Assembly (NCBI GenBank): GCA_964538025.1
Contig: CAZICZ010000001.1
Location: 310,001-374,000, forward strand
Origin: UBA5078 sp964538025
GTDB lineage: Bacteria > Pseudomonadota > Gammaproteobacteria > Pseudomonadales > Pseudohongiellaceae
Length of the DNA: 64,000 nt
Reading direction: 5' to 3'
In this document: piece by piece, positions 25,470 through 34,471 of the stretch
Layout: each line of letters opens with the position of its first letter
Position numbering within the stretch: position 1 is the first letter of the stretch
The notes under the pieces: generated by a model
The model's database searches: none
Seen by the model: only the letters and a program-made list of their open reading frames with translations
Told to the model about the DNA's origin: nothing
Program-made: the position numbers and the translations under genes

Positions 25470-25652
25470 CTAACGCCGCAGCCTGCGCGCCACACGCAGA
25501 TTCGGCCGCTCGCGTTTGCGGGTGCTCATTTTGTAGATGGCCACAAGGCGAAACAGAATCACCACTGCGGCCAGCGCCACAAAGGCCATGATGCTGAACA
25601 CAAGCCATTGCTCCTGTGTCCAGCCATTGCTCATCAACCACCGTTCCAACAT
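25470..25652 (-). CDS. small membrane protein, unknown function
   Basis: This 60-residue protein has a hydrophobic helix (WLVFSIMAFVALAAVVILFRLVAIY) and a basic C-terminal tail (STRKRERPNLRVARRLRR). GGAGAGAT lies directly upstream of the ATG, so translation is plausible. No homologous family is recognised. It lies 60 bases downstream of the Lon-N gene on the same strand and may share its transcript. Confidence 0.5.
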   Translation of the reverse strand: MLERWLMSNGWTQEQWLVFSIMAFVALAAVVILFRLVAIYKMSTRKRERPNLRVARRLRR

Positions 25653-25711
25653 GGCATCTCTCCTCTTCCGATGACGCGCCCATCGGCGTTTCGCGCCCGG
25701 CTCGCCTGCCC

Positions 25712-26347
25712 TCAGGCCTCATCGATCATCTGATGCAGCAAGGTTTCAATCTCGCGTATGCGGACATAGGGGTCCTCCAGCTCGAGAAGCGCCTGCTTAT
25801 GGTCCAGCGAAAGCGGCACCAGCTCGCTGAGGCGCCAGCCCAGCTCACGCAGATCATGGTAAGCGATCTCCATGCCCAGGCGGCTGATCACCGGATGACT
25901 GACGAGCTGTTCCACCAGCCCAACGAGCACATCGTGCTCGGCCTCCACCGCCAGCGGAGGCTGTCCCACAAAGTCTTCATCGCAATACACCACCTCGGCA
26001 ATCAGGACCTGCTGATCATTCGGCTGGCAGGACTGAACGCTGAATTTGCGTTGCCCTTCCACCGTGATGCCCAGCAGCCCGCTGGGGAGTTGATCCCAAT
26101 CCACGATGCTTGCCAGTGTCCCGATACGATGCACCTGCTGATGCATGCCGGGCGCAATCACCTCATCCCCTTCCTTCAGCAGACACACCCCGAACCCCGT
26201 GCCTGCGCGCAGACACTGGGTGACCAGGCCGATATACCGCTGCTCAAAAATCTGCAGAGGCAGGCGGCCCTTCGGAAAGAGCACTGCCTTGAGGGGAAAC
26301 AGTGGAATCGTGTCCCGCTGCGCCGTTGTGGTGGATTCCCCTCTCAT
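25712..26347 (-). CDS. Lon substrate-binding (N) domain protein
   Basis: This 211-residue protein has only the LON N-terminal domain, with no ATPase or protease part. The pattern is IPLFPLKAVLFPKGRLPLQIFEQRYIGLV, FGVCLLKEGDE, IGTLASIVDWDQLPSGLLGITVEG and YHDLRELGWRLSELVPL. The family may bind hydrophobic peptides, but its cellular role is not established. The start overlaps the stop of mpl by four bases, so it is translationally coupled to it. Confidence 0.88.
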   Translation of the reverse strand: MRGESTTTAQRDTIPLFPLKAVLFPKGRLPLQIFEQRYIGLVTQCLRAGTGFGVCLLKEGDEVIAPGMHQQVHRIGTLASIVDWDQLPSGLLGITVEGQRKFSVQSCQPNDQQVLIAEVVYCDEDFVGQPPLAVEAEHDVLVGLVEQLVSHPVISRLGMEIAYHDLRELGWRLSELVPLSLDHKQALLELEDPYVRIREIETLLHQMIDEA

Positions 26348-27765
26348 GCACGCGTCCGTAGGGCCTGAAGCAATTTCTGATGAATGCCGCCGAAGCCGCC
26401 ATTGCTCATGATGACGATGTCATCGCCAGCACGGGCGGTAGCTGCCAGTGTCGTGACCAAGTCGTCGATCGAGGCGATCACCTGCGCGGGAACGGGGCTG
26501 TTGGCGGCGACACGAGACAGATCGAGTGCCACCGTGCCAGCGTCGAACCAATAGACCCTGTCCGCCGGATGGCAGGACTGGCCTAGCACGTCCTGATGCA
26601 CCCCCATCTTCATGGTGTTGGAGCGAGGCTCAATGACGGCAATGAGGCGACCCTCTCGGCCGCTGCGCTCAAACCGGGCACGCATCCCGGCAAGTGTGGT
26701 TTCGATGGCGGTGGGGTGATGGGCGAAATCATCGTAGACGCGCACACCCGCCACCTCTGCCAGCAATTCCTGACGCCGCTTGACGCCCTGGAATCGGCAC
26801 AGGGCGTCGCAGGCGACCGCGATGTCTACCCCGGCATGATGCGCCGCAGCGACCGCCGCCAGCGCATTGCGCACGTTGTGGGTGCCCCCGAGCGACCAGT
26901 CCACCCGAACGGCCGGCTGCCGCCGACCCGCGATACGTTTGCCAAGCTCGAAGGCACTGCCATCGGCCGCCAGCAGGCGCACGTACCAGGAATTGCCCTC
27001 CTGGGCACCAACGGGTTCTTCCTCTTCGGAGTGCAGCAAATCCATCGACTGGCGTTCGCTCCAGCACCCCTGACTCAGCACCTGGGCAATATTGGCGTCG
27101 TCGCGCGGCGACAGGATCAGCCCGGAAGACGGGATAATTCGCACCAGGTGGTGGAACTGTTTTTGGATGGCCGCGAGGTCGGGGAAAATATCGCCGTGAT
27201 CAAACTCCAGATTGTTGAAGATCGCCGTGCGCGGGGCGTAATGCACAAATTTGGACCGTTTATCGAAGAAGGCGCTGTCATACTCATCCGCCTCCACCAC
27301 AAAGAAAGGGGAATCGCCGAGATCGGCTGAACGCGCAAAATTGCTGGCAACTCCTCCGATCAGGAACCCCGGCTTCAGCCCTGCCTCGCTGAGAATCCAT
27401 GCCAGCATGGACGTCGTGGTGGTCTTGCCGTGAGTGCCGGCCACTGCCAGTACCCAGCGGCCGCGCAGGACAAAGCGGGACAGCCATTCAGGACCCGAGC
27501 AGTACTCCAGCCCCTGATCCAGGGTGTATTCCACCGCGGGATTGCCCCGGGACAGCGCGTTGCCGATGACGACCAGATCCGGGTGTGGCTGCAGGTGTGC
27601 GGGGTCAAAACCCTGCTGCAGCACAATGCCCTGTTCCTCCAGCTGGGTGCTCATGGGGGGATACACATTGGCATCCGACCCGCTGACGGTATGGCCCATC
27701 TGTTTTGCCAGAACGGCCAGGCTGCCCATGAAGGTGCCACAAATGCCGAGAATATGGATGTGCAT
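26344..27765 (-). CDS. mpl: UDP-N-acetylmuramate:L-Ala-gamma-D-Glu-meso-DAP ligase (Mpl)
   Basis: This 473-residue Mur-ligase family protein begins HIHILGICGTFMGSLAVLAKQMGHTVSGSD. It carries the P-loop GTHGKTTTTSMLAW, ERRSKFVHYAPRTAIFNNLEFDHGDIF-type centre motifs (DKRSKFVHY and FNNLEFDHGD) and the C-terminal VYDDFAHHPTAI. The tripeptide specificity fits Mpl rather than MurC: single-enzyme length, and the conserved N-terminal FMG segment. Mpl recycles the cell-wall tripeptide from turnover. It is followed by the overlapping Lon-N gene and is divergent from a TIGR02444 gene. Confidence 0.93.
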   Translation of the reverse strand: MHIHILGICGTFMGSLAVLAKQMGHTVSGSDANVYPPMSTQLEEQGIVLQQGFDPAHLQPHPDLVVIGNALSRGNPAVEYTLDQGLEYCSGPEWLSRFVLRGRWVLAVAGTHGKTTTTSMLAWILSEAGLKPGFLIGGVASNFARSADLGDSPFFVVEADEYDSAFFDKRSKFVHYAPRTAIFNNLEFDHGDIFPDLAAIQKQFHHLVRIIPSSGLILSPRDDANIAQVLSQGCWSERQSMDLLHSEEEEPVGAQEGNSWYVRLLAADGSAFELGKRIAGRRQPAVRVDWSLGGTHNVRNALAAVAAAHHAGVDIAVACDALCRFQGVKRRQELLAEVAGVRVYDDFAHHPTAIETTLAGMRARFERSGREGRLIAVIEPRSNTMKMGVHQDVLGQSCHPADRVYWFDAGTVALDLSRVAANSPVPAQVIASIDDLVTTLAATARAGDDIVIMSNGGFGGIHQKLLQALRTRA

Positions 27766-27842
27766 GCTGCTGCCTCGCGACGAAAGGTGGGCCGCATTGT
27801 CTCAAAATAGTCCCTGCAGTAACATCCCGCACACCCGGATGA

Positions 27843-28391
27843 ATGAGCGCCACGATGCCCCCTGAAGAGACTTTCTGGAATTTTTCCTGCCGCGTGTACG
27901 CGCAGGAGGGCGTTCCTGCGTCCTGCCTCGCCCTTCAGGATACCCATGAGCAGGACGTGAACCTTCTGCTTTTTGCGCTCTGGCATGCCCATACCCGGGG
28001 CACCCTACCGCCCACTCTTTTGCAAGAAGCCCTGGACTTTTCCCTACCCTGGCGCGCGCATGTCGTCGGCCCCCTGCGCCATGCCCGCGTGTGGCTGAAG
28101 TTTGCGCTGAGTGCCCCGGAAAACCAGTCGCGCGCAGAGGCGCTTGTCCCGCTGCGGGAGCGGATCAAGGCAGTGGAATTGCAGAGCGAGAAATGGCAAC
28201 AGGAGGCACTGGACGCCATGGTGAAAACCTCGGCGCAAACGCTTTCACCGTCGGCGCAGCGTATCGCCGCGCGGGAAAACCTTCACGCCTTGGTGAGCGC
28301 GCAGAAGCAGGACATGAGTATTGCCCTGACGGGTGCGCTGGAGGAGTTGATCGGTCGGGTCATGGACCCGGCACACACCACTGCGCCATGA
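27843..28391 (+). CDS. TIGR02444 family protein
   Basis: This 182-residue helical protein has the family signature at its N-terminus: FWNFSCRVYAQEGVPASCLALQD, then QDVNLLLFALWHA. The rest is helical and charged. Members of this family are found in many gammaproteobacteria without an assigned function. The start is the ATG at 27843; another at 27855 is possible. The gene is convergent with ubiX, 19 bases apart. Confidence 0.8.
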   Translation: MSATMPPEETFWNFSCRVYAQEGVPASCLALQDTHEQDVNLLLFALWHAHTRGTLPPTLLQEALDFSLPWRAHVVGPLRHARVWLKFALSAPENQSRAEALVPLRERIKAVELQSEKWQQEALDAMVKTSAQTLSPSAQRIAARENLHALVSAQKQDMSIALTGALEELIGRVMDPAHTTAP

Positions 28392-28410
28392 GTCCCATTC
28401 ATCGGTGACG

Positions 28411-28983
28411 CTACTTCTTGCGCACCCCTTCCCAGCGTTTGACGATGCCCGCATCAATATCGAACAGATCAAGTGCACGCCCCACACTGTGGTTGATCAG
28501 ATCATCAATCGATTGAGGCTTGATATACAGCGCAGGCATCGGCGGTGCGATGATCGCACCCAGCTGGCAGGCGCGCAGCAGCAATTCACAGTGGCCGGCA
28601 TGCAGCGGCGATTCTCGTGGCATTAACACCAGCCGACGACGTTCCTTCAAGACCACGTCCGCGGCGCGCACCAGCAGATTGTCCGCATAGGAGTGAACAA
28701 TCGCCGAGAGAGATTTCATCGAACAAGGCGCGACGATCATGCCGTCGGTGCGAAAGGAACCACTCGCAATTGACGCCGCCATATCATTAATGCTGTGGAC
28801 ATGATCTGCCAGGGCCAACACCTCGGCAGTCTCCCACGGGGTCTCGATGGCAATATTCATCTTTGCCGAAGGCGTCAGGATGACGTGGGTTTCCACCTCG
28901 TCAACGTGCTTGAGAACCTCCAGCAACCGGATGCCATAGATGAGACCACTGGCGCCGGACATGCCGATAATAAGTCGCTTCAT
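28411..28983 (-). CDS. ubiX: flavin prenyltransferase UbiX
   Basis: This 190-residue protein matches UbiX: LIIGMSGASGLIYGIRLLEVL at the N-terminus, an FMN-binding flavoprotein fold with SGSFRTDGMIVAPCSMKSLSAIVHSYADNL, VLKERRRLVLMPRESPLHAGHCELL and AIIAPPMPALYIKP. UbiX makes prenyl-FMN for the UbiD decarboxylase in ubiquinone synthesis. It is divergent from the phosphofructokinase gene. Confidence 0.93.
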   Translation of the reverse strand: MKRLIIGMSGASGLIYGIRLLEVLKHVDEVETHVILTPSAKMNIAIETPWETAEVLALADHVHSINDMAASIASGSFRTDGMIVAPCSMKSLSAIVHSYADNLLVRAADVVLKERRRLVLMPRESPLHAGHCELLLRACQLGAIIAPPMPALYIKPQSIDDLINHSVGRALDLFDIDAGIVKRWEGVRKK

Positions 28984-29091
28984 ATTTTCTCTGTATGCCT
29001 CTCTCAGGCCCGTGGCCGCAATTGCCTTGCCAAGTGGCGAAAGGGTAACATCGTGGCTCTGACAATCCCCAGACTAGCAGGTTCTTCCACC

Positions 29092-30351
29092 ATGGCAAAA
29101 GCCAATCTTTTTTACGCCCAATCGGGCGGTGTCACCTCTGTCATCAATGCCAGCGCATGCGGTGTGATTGAAACGGCCCGCCAAAACAAGGACAGAATAG
29201 GCAAAGTGTTTGCGGGCCGCAACGGCATCATCGGAGCGTTGCGGGAGGAATTGATCGACACGTCGAAGGAGTCCGCTGCCTCGATCGCTGCCCTTCGGTA
29301 TACGCCCGCGGGAGCCTTTGGATCATGCCGCTACAAACTCAAAAGTTTCAGCGAAAACCAGCGCGAATATGAGCGCCTGATGGAAGTCTTCAAGGCTCAT
29401 AATATCCGCTACTTTCTCTACAACGGCGGAGGAGATTCCCAGGACACCGCCAACAAGGTTGCCCAGCTGAGCCTCGACATGGGCTTTCCCATTCAGTGTA
29501 TCGGCGTTCCCAAAACGGTGGACAATGACCTGCCGATTACGGACAACTGCCCCGGCTTCGGGTCTGTGGCCAAATACGTGGCCGTGTCGATTCGGGAAGC
29601 CGGGCTCGATGTCGCGTCCATGTGTGAAAGCTCCACCAAGGTGTTCGTGATGGAGGTGATGGGGCGCCACGCGGGGTGGATAGCCGGTGCAGCGGGACTC
29701 GCGGCGGAAGAAGAAGGCGATGCACCGCACATCATTCTGTTTCCCGAAATCGCCTTCGACCAGAAGAAGTTTTTGAAAAAAGTACAACAGTGCGTCAAGC
29801 AATTCGGATACTGCGCCATCGTGGTATCAGAAGGCGCCCAGAACAAGGACGGGAGCTTTCTGGCTGATGCAGGCGGCAAAGACGCCTTTGGCCATGTGCA
29901 ATTGGGCGGCGTGGCACCTTTTGTCGCCGAGATGGTCAAGCGAGAACTGGGATACAAATACCATTGGGCCGTTTCTGATTACCTCCAGCGCGCCGCCCGC
30001 CATATCGGTTCTGCCACGGATGTCGCGCAGGCCTACGCCATGGGCAAGGCCGCGGTGGAGTTTGCTCTGGCAGGAAAGAACGCCGTCATGCCTACCATTG
30101 TGCGCAAGCCGGGCAAAAAATATCAGTGGGAGGTGGGTGAAGCGAAATTATCGGATGTCGCCAATGTTGAAAAGAAAATGCCGCGGGATTTCATCAGCAA
30201 GGACGGCTTTAGTATTACGCCCAAGGCGCGCGACTACTTTGCCCCCTTGATTCAGGGTGAGGATTACCCGCCTTACAGAAACGGGTTGCCACAGTATGCC
30301 CGGTTGAAAAAAGTGCTGGTTCCGAAAAAACTTTCTGCATGGAAGTCCTGA
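29092..30351 (+). CDS. pfp: PPi-type 6-phosphofructokinase (diphosphate-fructose-6-phosphate phosphotransferase)
   Basis: This is 419 residues from the ATG at 29092. The phosphoryl-donor loop is YNGGGDSQDTAN and the next motif is GVPKTVDNDLPITDNCPGFGS. ATP-dependent PFKs carry Gly-Gly-Asp-Gly and a Gly before TIDND; here Asp and Lys occupy the equivalents, the known signature of pyrophosphate users. The substrate-binding MEVMGRHAGWIAG and KRELGYKYHWAVSDYLQRAARHIGS are present. PPi-PFK is reversible and serves both glycolysis and gluconeogenesis. Pgi is encoded about 16 kb downstream. Confidence 0.88.
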   Translation: MAKANLFYAQSGGVTSVINASACGVIETARQNKDRIGKVFAGRNGIIGALREELIDTSKESAASIAALRYTPAGAFGSCRYKLKSFSENQREYERLMEVFKAHNIRYFLYNGGGDSQDTANKVAQLSLDMGFPIQCIGVPKTVDNDLPITDNCPGFGSVAKYVAVSIREAGLDVASMCESSTKVFVMEVMGRHAGWIAGAAGLAAEEEGDAPHIILFPEIAFDQKKFLKKVQQCVKQFGYCAIVVSEGAQNKDGSFLADAGGKDAFGHVQLGGVAPFVAEMVKRELGYKYHWAVSDYLQRAARHIGSATDVAQAYAMGKAAVEFALAGKNAVMPTIVRKPGKKYQWEVGEAKLSDVANVEKKMPRDFISKDGFSITPKARDYFAPLIQGEDYPPYRNGLPQYARLKKVLVPKKLSAWKS

Positions 30352-30360
30352 GGTTCTGCA

Positions 30361-30391
30361 GGCGCTGATCTGTCATCGACAGGACAGCGCC
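30361..30391. terminator. two-stage hairpin between convergent genes
   Basis: GGCGCTG (30361-30367) pairs with CAGCGCC (30385-30391), and an inner CTGTC (30370-30374) with GACAG (30378-30382) around an ATC loop. It begins nine bases after the PFK stop and lies between convergent PFK and pdxH. There is no T-run, so it may act as a bidirectional terminator or 3' stabiliser. Confidence 0.55.
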
Positions 30392-30397
30392 ATCCCC

Positions 30398-31036
30398 TCA
30401 GGGTGCCAGACGTTCCACTTTCCATGCCCCTCCCGCCTGCAGCGTATATTCAAAACGGTCGTGCAGGCGATGGGCACCTCCCTGCCAGAACTCAATCTGC
30501 ACAGGTCGAACGCGATAACCTCCCCAGAACTCAGGCAGAGGAATCTCCCCTTCGCCGTACTTGCGCCCGATGGCTTCCCACTGCTTGAGCAGCGCGTCCT
30601 TCGAGGCGAGGGGCCGACTTTGGGCGGACGCCCATGCCGCTAGCTGGCTCTCGCGCGGTCGCGCATGGAAATACTCTTGTGATTCAGCCGCAGGCACCTT
30701 TTCTGCGACGCCCGAAATCTCTACCTGACGCTCAAGTGCATGCCAGGGAAAATGCAGGCTGACCCGGGAGTTGCCGGCGATCTCCCGCGACTTCCGACTC
30801 TCGTAATTGGTGAAGAAGGTAAACCCCATGGCATCCACAGACTTGAGCAGAACGATCCGCTGAGAGGGTTGTCCGTCCTTGCCCACTGAGGCGAGAGTCA
30901 TCGCATTGGCGTCGGGGAGCCCCATGTCGATGGCGTCCTGCAACCAACGGGAAAACAGCGCAATCGGGTCGGAGGTCAGGTCGTTCTCAGAGAGGCCGCC
31001 TTTGAGGTATTCGCGGCGTACGGCGTGTAAATCCAT
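30398..31036 (-). CDS. pdxH: pyridoxamine 5'-phosphate oxidase
   Basis: This 212-residue PdxH is typical in length and order: DLHAVRREYLKGGLSENDL at the N-terminus, NAMTLASVGKDGQPSQRIVLLKSVD, FTFFTNYESRKSREIAGN, RQVEISGVAEKV, and the C-terminal EFWQGGAHRLHDRFEYTLQ, ending in ERLAP. It oxidises pyridoxine or pyridoxamine phosphate to PLP with FMN. A pdxJ gene for the preceding step is encoded about 6 kb downstream on the same strand. Confidence 0.95.
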   Translation of the reverse strand: MDLHAVRREYLKGGLSENDLTSDPIALFSRWLQDAIDMGLPDANAMTLASVGKDGQPSQRIVLLKSVDAMGFTFFTNYESRKSREIAGNSRVSLHFPWHALERQVEISGVAEKVPAAESQEYFHARPRESQLAAWASAQSRPLASKDALLKQWEAIGRKYGEGEIPLPEFWGGYRVRPVQIEFWQGGAHRLHDRFEYTLQAGGAWKVERLAP

Positions 31037-31127
31037 GTTCTATCCTTAGGCGCGAGCCGGCGCGGCGCCGCGGGAATCAGCGCCTGCCACCGAGGTCTGC
31101 AGTCATTCGGGGTCGGGTTATCGCGGG

Positions 31128-31754
31128 CTAGCGAACGAAGTCACCGTATTCCCACACTTGTTCGCGAATTGTGCCACTGGGGTAAATGAATGTCCCCGGG
31201 CCGTGTTTGTCGTTGGCGAAGAAGCCACCGATGTACCTCTGACCGTCCGGCCATCGGTAAGTTCCTTGTCCCTGATACAGGTCGTTGACGAATTCACCCG
31301 TGTAATTTTCCGTGTTCTGGGACAGCCAGTGTTCGGAATATTTGTTCTCGCTCCAGTCTTTCAGACCAAAGAAATAAGACCCCCGGCCTTCCCGCTTGTT
31401 GTTTTTCCACTGGCCAATATAGAGCTTGTCACGGCCGTTGTAATAGGTGCCACGCCCACTGCGCACGCCCGCGTCCCAGTTGCCGTCGTAGTAGGCGCGT
31501 TCGGTGACGGACACCATTTCGGTGAGCTTGCCATAGCCGTGGTATTTGCCGTCCTTGAAGTTACCGCGATAGGTATTGGTGCCCAAGGTGGTTTTGATCT
31601 CCAGCGTGCCATAACCGTTCTCGCAGTCGCCAAAGACACAGGCGCGGCTGATCTCCTTCGCTGCGGGCAACTCCGCCTGCGCCAGTGTCGGACTGCCATG
31701 GATCGCCAGCGCGAGACTTATCAGGACACAGGAAAACAAGCTGCGAATGTTCAT
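31128..31754 (-). CDS. exported MORN-repeat protein
   Basis: This is 208 residues from the ATG at 31754, with AAGGAGGG upstream and a signal peptide (LFSCVLISLALAIHGSPTLAQA). At least five MORN repeats follow: YRGNFKDGKYHGYGKL, YYDGNWDAGVRSGRGTY, YIGQWKNNKREGRGSY, YTGEFVNDLYQGQGTYRW and YIGGFFANDKHGPGTFIY. MORN proteins are usually scaffolds on membranes; the export signal suggests a periplasmic or outer-membrane location. Two Cys (ACVFGDCENGYG) precede the repeats. Function is not known. Confidence 0.83.
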   Translation of the reverse strand: MNIRSLFSCVLISLALAIHGSPTLAQAELPAAKEISRACVFGDCENGYGTLEIKTTLGTNTYRGNFKDGKYHGYGKLTEMVSVTERAYYDGNWDAGVRSGRGTYYNGRDKLYIGQWKNNKREGRGSYFFGLKDWSENKYSEHWLSQNTENYTGEFVNDLYQGQGTYRWPDGQRYIGGFFANDKHGPGTFIYPSGTIREQVWEYGDFVR

Positions 31755-31837
31755 GTGGAACCCTCCTTCACATTGCGATGGGATGTGTGCCATGTGGGGG
31801 CACGTCGCGCCGGATTCAATTGCGCCGGCGCAGCGGG

Positions 31838-34471
31838 CTAGCCAATGTGCCGCAGCACGGTCAGCGGACTTGTATTGACCACGCGACGCGTTGCCATCAA
31901 TCCCAACGCCCCGATAACCACCATGCCGATCAGCGGTCCGGCACCCCAGACCCAGTAATGCAGGGTGAACTCCTGCTGGAATACACGCGTCTGCAGGTAC
32001 GACAGGCTCACTTCTGCCCCGAGGGTCGCGATGATACCCGCCATCAGCCCGATCGTTGCAAATTCGATGAGAAGGCTGCTCAGAATCAATTTGCGTCCAG
32101 CCCCCAGGGTGCGCAGGATGGCGTTCTCGCAGAAGCGTTCGTCCAGCGTCGCCGTGACGCAGGCCAGCAGCACCAGGGCACCGCAGACCAGAACCAGCCC
32201 GGCAATCAGTTCGATGGCCGAGGTGACCTGCGCAATGATGTTCTGAATTTGTTCGATTAGGGCATCGATCTCGATCACGACGATGGTCGGAAACTCCCGC
32301 AGCAGATCGTTGATCAGGGTCTTTTTCTCCTGCGCCATCAGCGCCGTGGACAGGTAAGTGCCCCCGAGCCCGTCCAGTGTCCCGGGAGAAAAAATGATAA
32401 AGAAATTGGGCTGCATATTGTCCCAGCGCACCGAGCGCAGGCTTTGCACACGTGCCTCCAGCAAGCGGCCCTGCCCGACGTCGAACTCGATGACATCGCC
32501 CAGCGATGCGCCCAGTCGCTCGGCATAATCATCTTCGAGCGATACATAGCCGGGCTGAGGGTTGGTCTCCCACCACTCTCCGGCCACTATCTGGTTGTCA
32601 TTGGGCAGACGGCTTGTCCAGGTCACCTGCCGGTTACTGACGCGGCGCGGACGCCCGTCTTCGCCGGTTTCCTCTGTCTGCCCGGCAGCGCTGCCATCGT
32701 CGCCCGCACGCTCGGTGACATTGCTCTGTTCGTCATCATCAAGCCATTGCGGGCGTGGCTCCTCGCCATTGATGCGCGTGACCCCGGCGCTCATCATCGG
32801 GAAGAACTGGTTCGGCTCAACCCCGTTGGCACGGAAGAACTGCTCAATGCCGGGAACCTGCGTCTGGGTGACGTTCATCAGGAAATGGTTGGGGGTGTTC
32901 TCGGGGAGCTGCGCCTGCCAATCGCGGATCAGATCGGTGCGCAGCAGTGTCAGAATCAGTAGGGACATGATGGTGAGGGAAAACACCAGAATCTGCAGCA
33001 CATTCTGTTTGCGGCGGCGACGGGTGGCCGACATGGCCAGCTTCCACGCGCTGCCCGCTTTCATGCCTACGCTACTGCCCGAGCGCAGCATCAGCCAGGA
33101 AATGCCCGACAGCACTGCGACCACACCGAGCACTGCCAGCACAAGCACCGTCGTCAGGACGACGTCCCGGCTGTACCACAGCACCAGCACCAGAGATCCC
33201 GCCATGCCGACCCCGTAGGGCAGATTGGCACTGAGCGTGTTGGTATCCAGATCCTTGCGCAGCACTCGCAAAGGGGAGGTTTTGCGCAGCGCGAGCAGAG
33301 GAGGCAAGGCGAAGGACAGCAGGCAGATCACCGCCGTCATCGAACCGATGACATAGGGCGAAAATCCGGCAGCAGGCAGCTCGATCGCCAGCACGGCACT
33401 GAGCGCCTGCAGAATCAGCGCATGGATGCCCCAGCCCAGAAAGGACCCCAGGGCAATGGCGATGACGGCGAGAACCACCTGGATACTGAGATAGAGAGAC
33501 ATGATCTGGCCGGACGTGCAGCCCAGCGTTTTCAGAATGGCCACGTAGTCAAAGTGACGTTCGCTGTAGCGTCGGGCCGTCAGGGCAATCGCAACACCCG
33601 CCAGAAGCACGGCAAAGAGACTTCCCAGCAACAGAAAACTTTCGGCCTTGTTCAGGGCATCCGCAACCTCGGCGCTTTCGTCACGCACATCCCGCAGTCG
33701 GAACTCCCCGTTGGTGCGCCCGTCCAGCCATTGTGCGTAATCGTTCAAGCTGTCTTCATTGCCGGCGAACAGGTAGCGATAGCTCACCCGGCTGCCGACC
33801 TGAATGACTTCTGTCGCCGGGACATCCGCCACATTGAGCATCAAGCGCGGGCCGGCATTGTCCATCATGCCTCCCTGCTGGCGATCCGGCTCCTGCACAA
33901 TCACACGCGTCACGCGCAGCGCCGCATTGCCTACATAGAGGGTATCGCCAATGTCCACTCCCAGCGCGGGAAGAACGCGCGATTCCACCCAGACTTCCCC
34001 GGCGGGTGGCCCGCCGTCGATCGGTGCGCCGATGCCGAATGCCCTATCGGCGACCAGCAGATTGCCGCGCAGGGGATACGCATCGCTCACCGCTTTTGCC
34101 GAGACCAGCACGTTGCCGGTGTCGGAAAACACCATGGACCCGAAGGAGAGTGTCTCGGCCGTTTCAAGACCACGCGCGCGCGCCTCCTCCAGCCATTCCA
34201 CCGGTGCCTCGCCGCGACCGCTCAGCACGCGGTCAGCCGCCAGCATGTTGGCAGACTCGGCGAGCAGCGCCTGCTCCAGGCGATCGGTGAACAAGGCAAT
34301 TCCGGTAACGGAGGTTACCGCCATCACCAGGGCAAGAAACAGCAGGCGCAACTCTCCGCCTTGCCAGTCACGCCAGAGCAGGCGCAGGGACAGACGCAGC
34401 AGGGTGCTGAGAGTCATCGGGATGGCCTGCACGCCTGTCCCCGCATGACCGTGAGAGACGCTAGTGGGCAT
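31838..34471 (-). CDS. ybbP: YbbP-type ABC transporter permease (FtsX superfamily)
   Basis: This is 877 residues from the ATG at 34471, which overlaps the end of the ATPase gene by 11 bases and has AAGGAA upstream; an ATG at 34417 is an alternative. One N-terminal membrane helix (RLLFLALVMAVTSVTGIAL) leads to a large periplasmic MacB-PCD-like domain. A FtsX core (three helices near residues 260-390), a second periplasmic domain (about 480-700) and a C-terminal FtsX core follow. The double FtsX layout is that of YbbP. The complex probably works on lipids or envelope protein rather than import. Confidence 0.88.
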   Translation of the reverse strand: MPTSVSHGHAGTGVQAIPMTLSTLLRLSLRLLWRDWQGGELRLLFLALVMAVTSVTGIALFTDRLEQALLAESANMLAADRVLSGRGEAPVEWLEEARARGLETAETLSFGSMVFSDTGNVLVSAKAVSDAYPLRGNLLVADRAFGIGAPIDGGPPAGEVWVESRVLPALGVDIGDTLYVGNAALRVTRVIVQEPDRQQGGMMDNAGPRLMLNVADVPATEVIQVGSRVSYRYLFAGNEDSLNDYAQWLDGRTNGEFRLRDVRDESAEVADALNKAESFLLLGSLFAVLLAGVAIALTARRYSERHFDYVAILKTLGCTSGQIMSLYLSIQVVLAVIAIALGSFLGWGIHALILQALSAVLAIELPAAGFSPYVIGSMTAVICLLSFALPPLLALRKTSPLRVLRKDLDTNTLSANLPYGVGMAGSLVLVLWYSRDVVLTTVLVLAVLGVVAVLSGISWLMLRSGSSVGMKAGSAWKLAMSATRRRRKQNVLQILVFSLTIMSLLILTLLRTDLIRDWQAQLPENTPNHFLMNVTQTQVPGIEQFFRANGVEPNQFFPMMSAGVTRINGEEPRPQWLDDDEQSNVTERAGDDGSAAGQTEETGEDGRPRRVSNRQVTWTSRLPNDNQIVAGEWWETNPQPGYVSLEDDYAERLGASLGDVIEFDVGQGRLLEARVQSLRSVRWDNMQPNFFIIFSPGTLDGLGGTYLSTALMAQEKKTLINDLLREFPTIVVIEIDALIEQIQNIIAQVTSAIELIAGLVLVCGALVLLACVTATLDERFCENAILRTLGAGRKLILSSLLIEFATIGLMAGIIATLGAEVSLSYLQTRVFQQEFTLHYWVWGAGPLIGMVVIGALGLMATRRVVNTSPLTVLRHIG

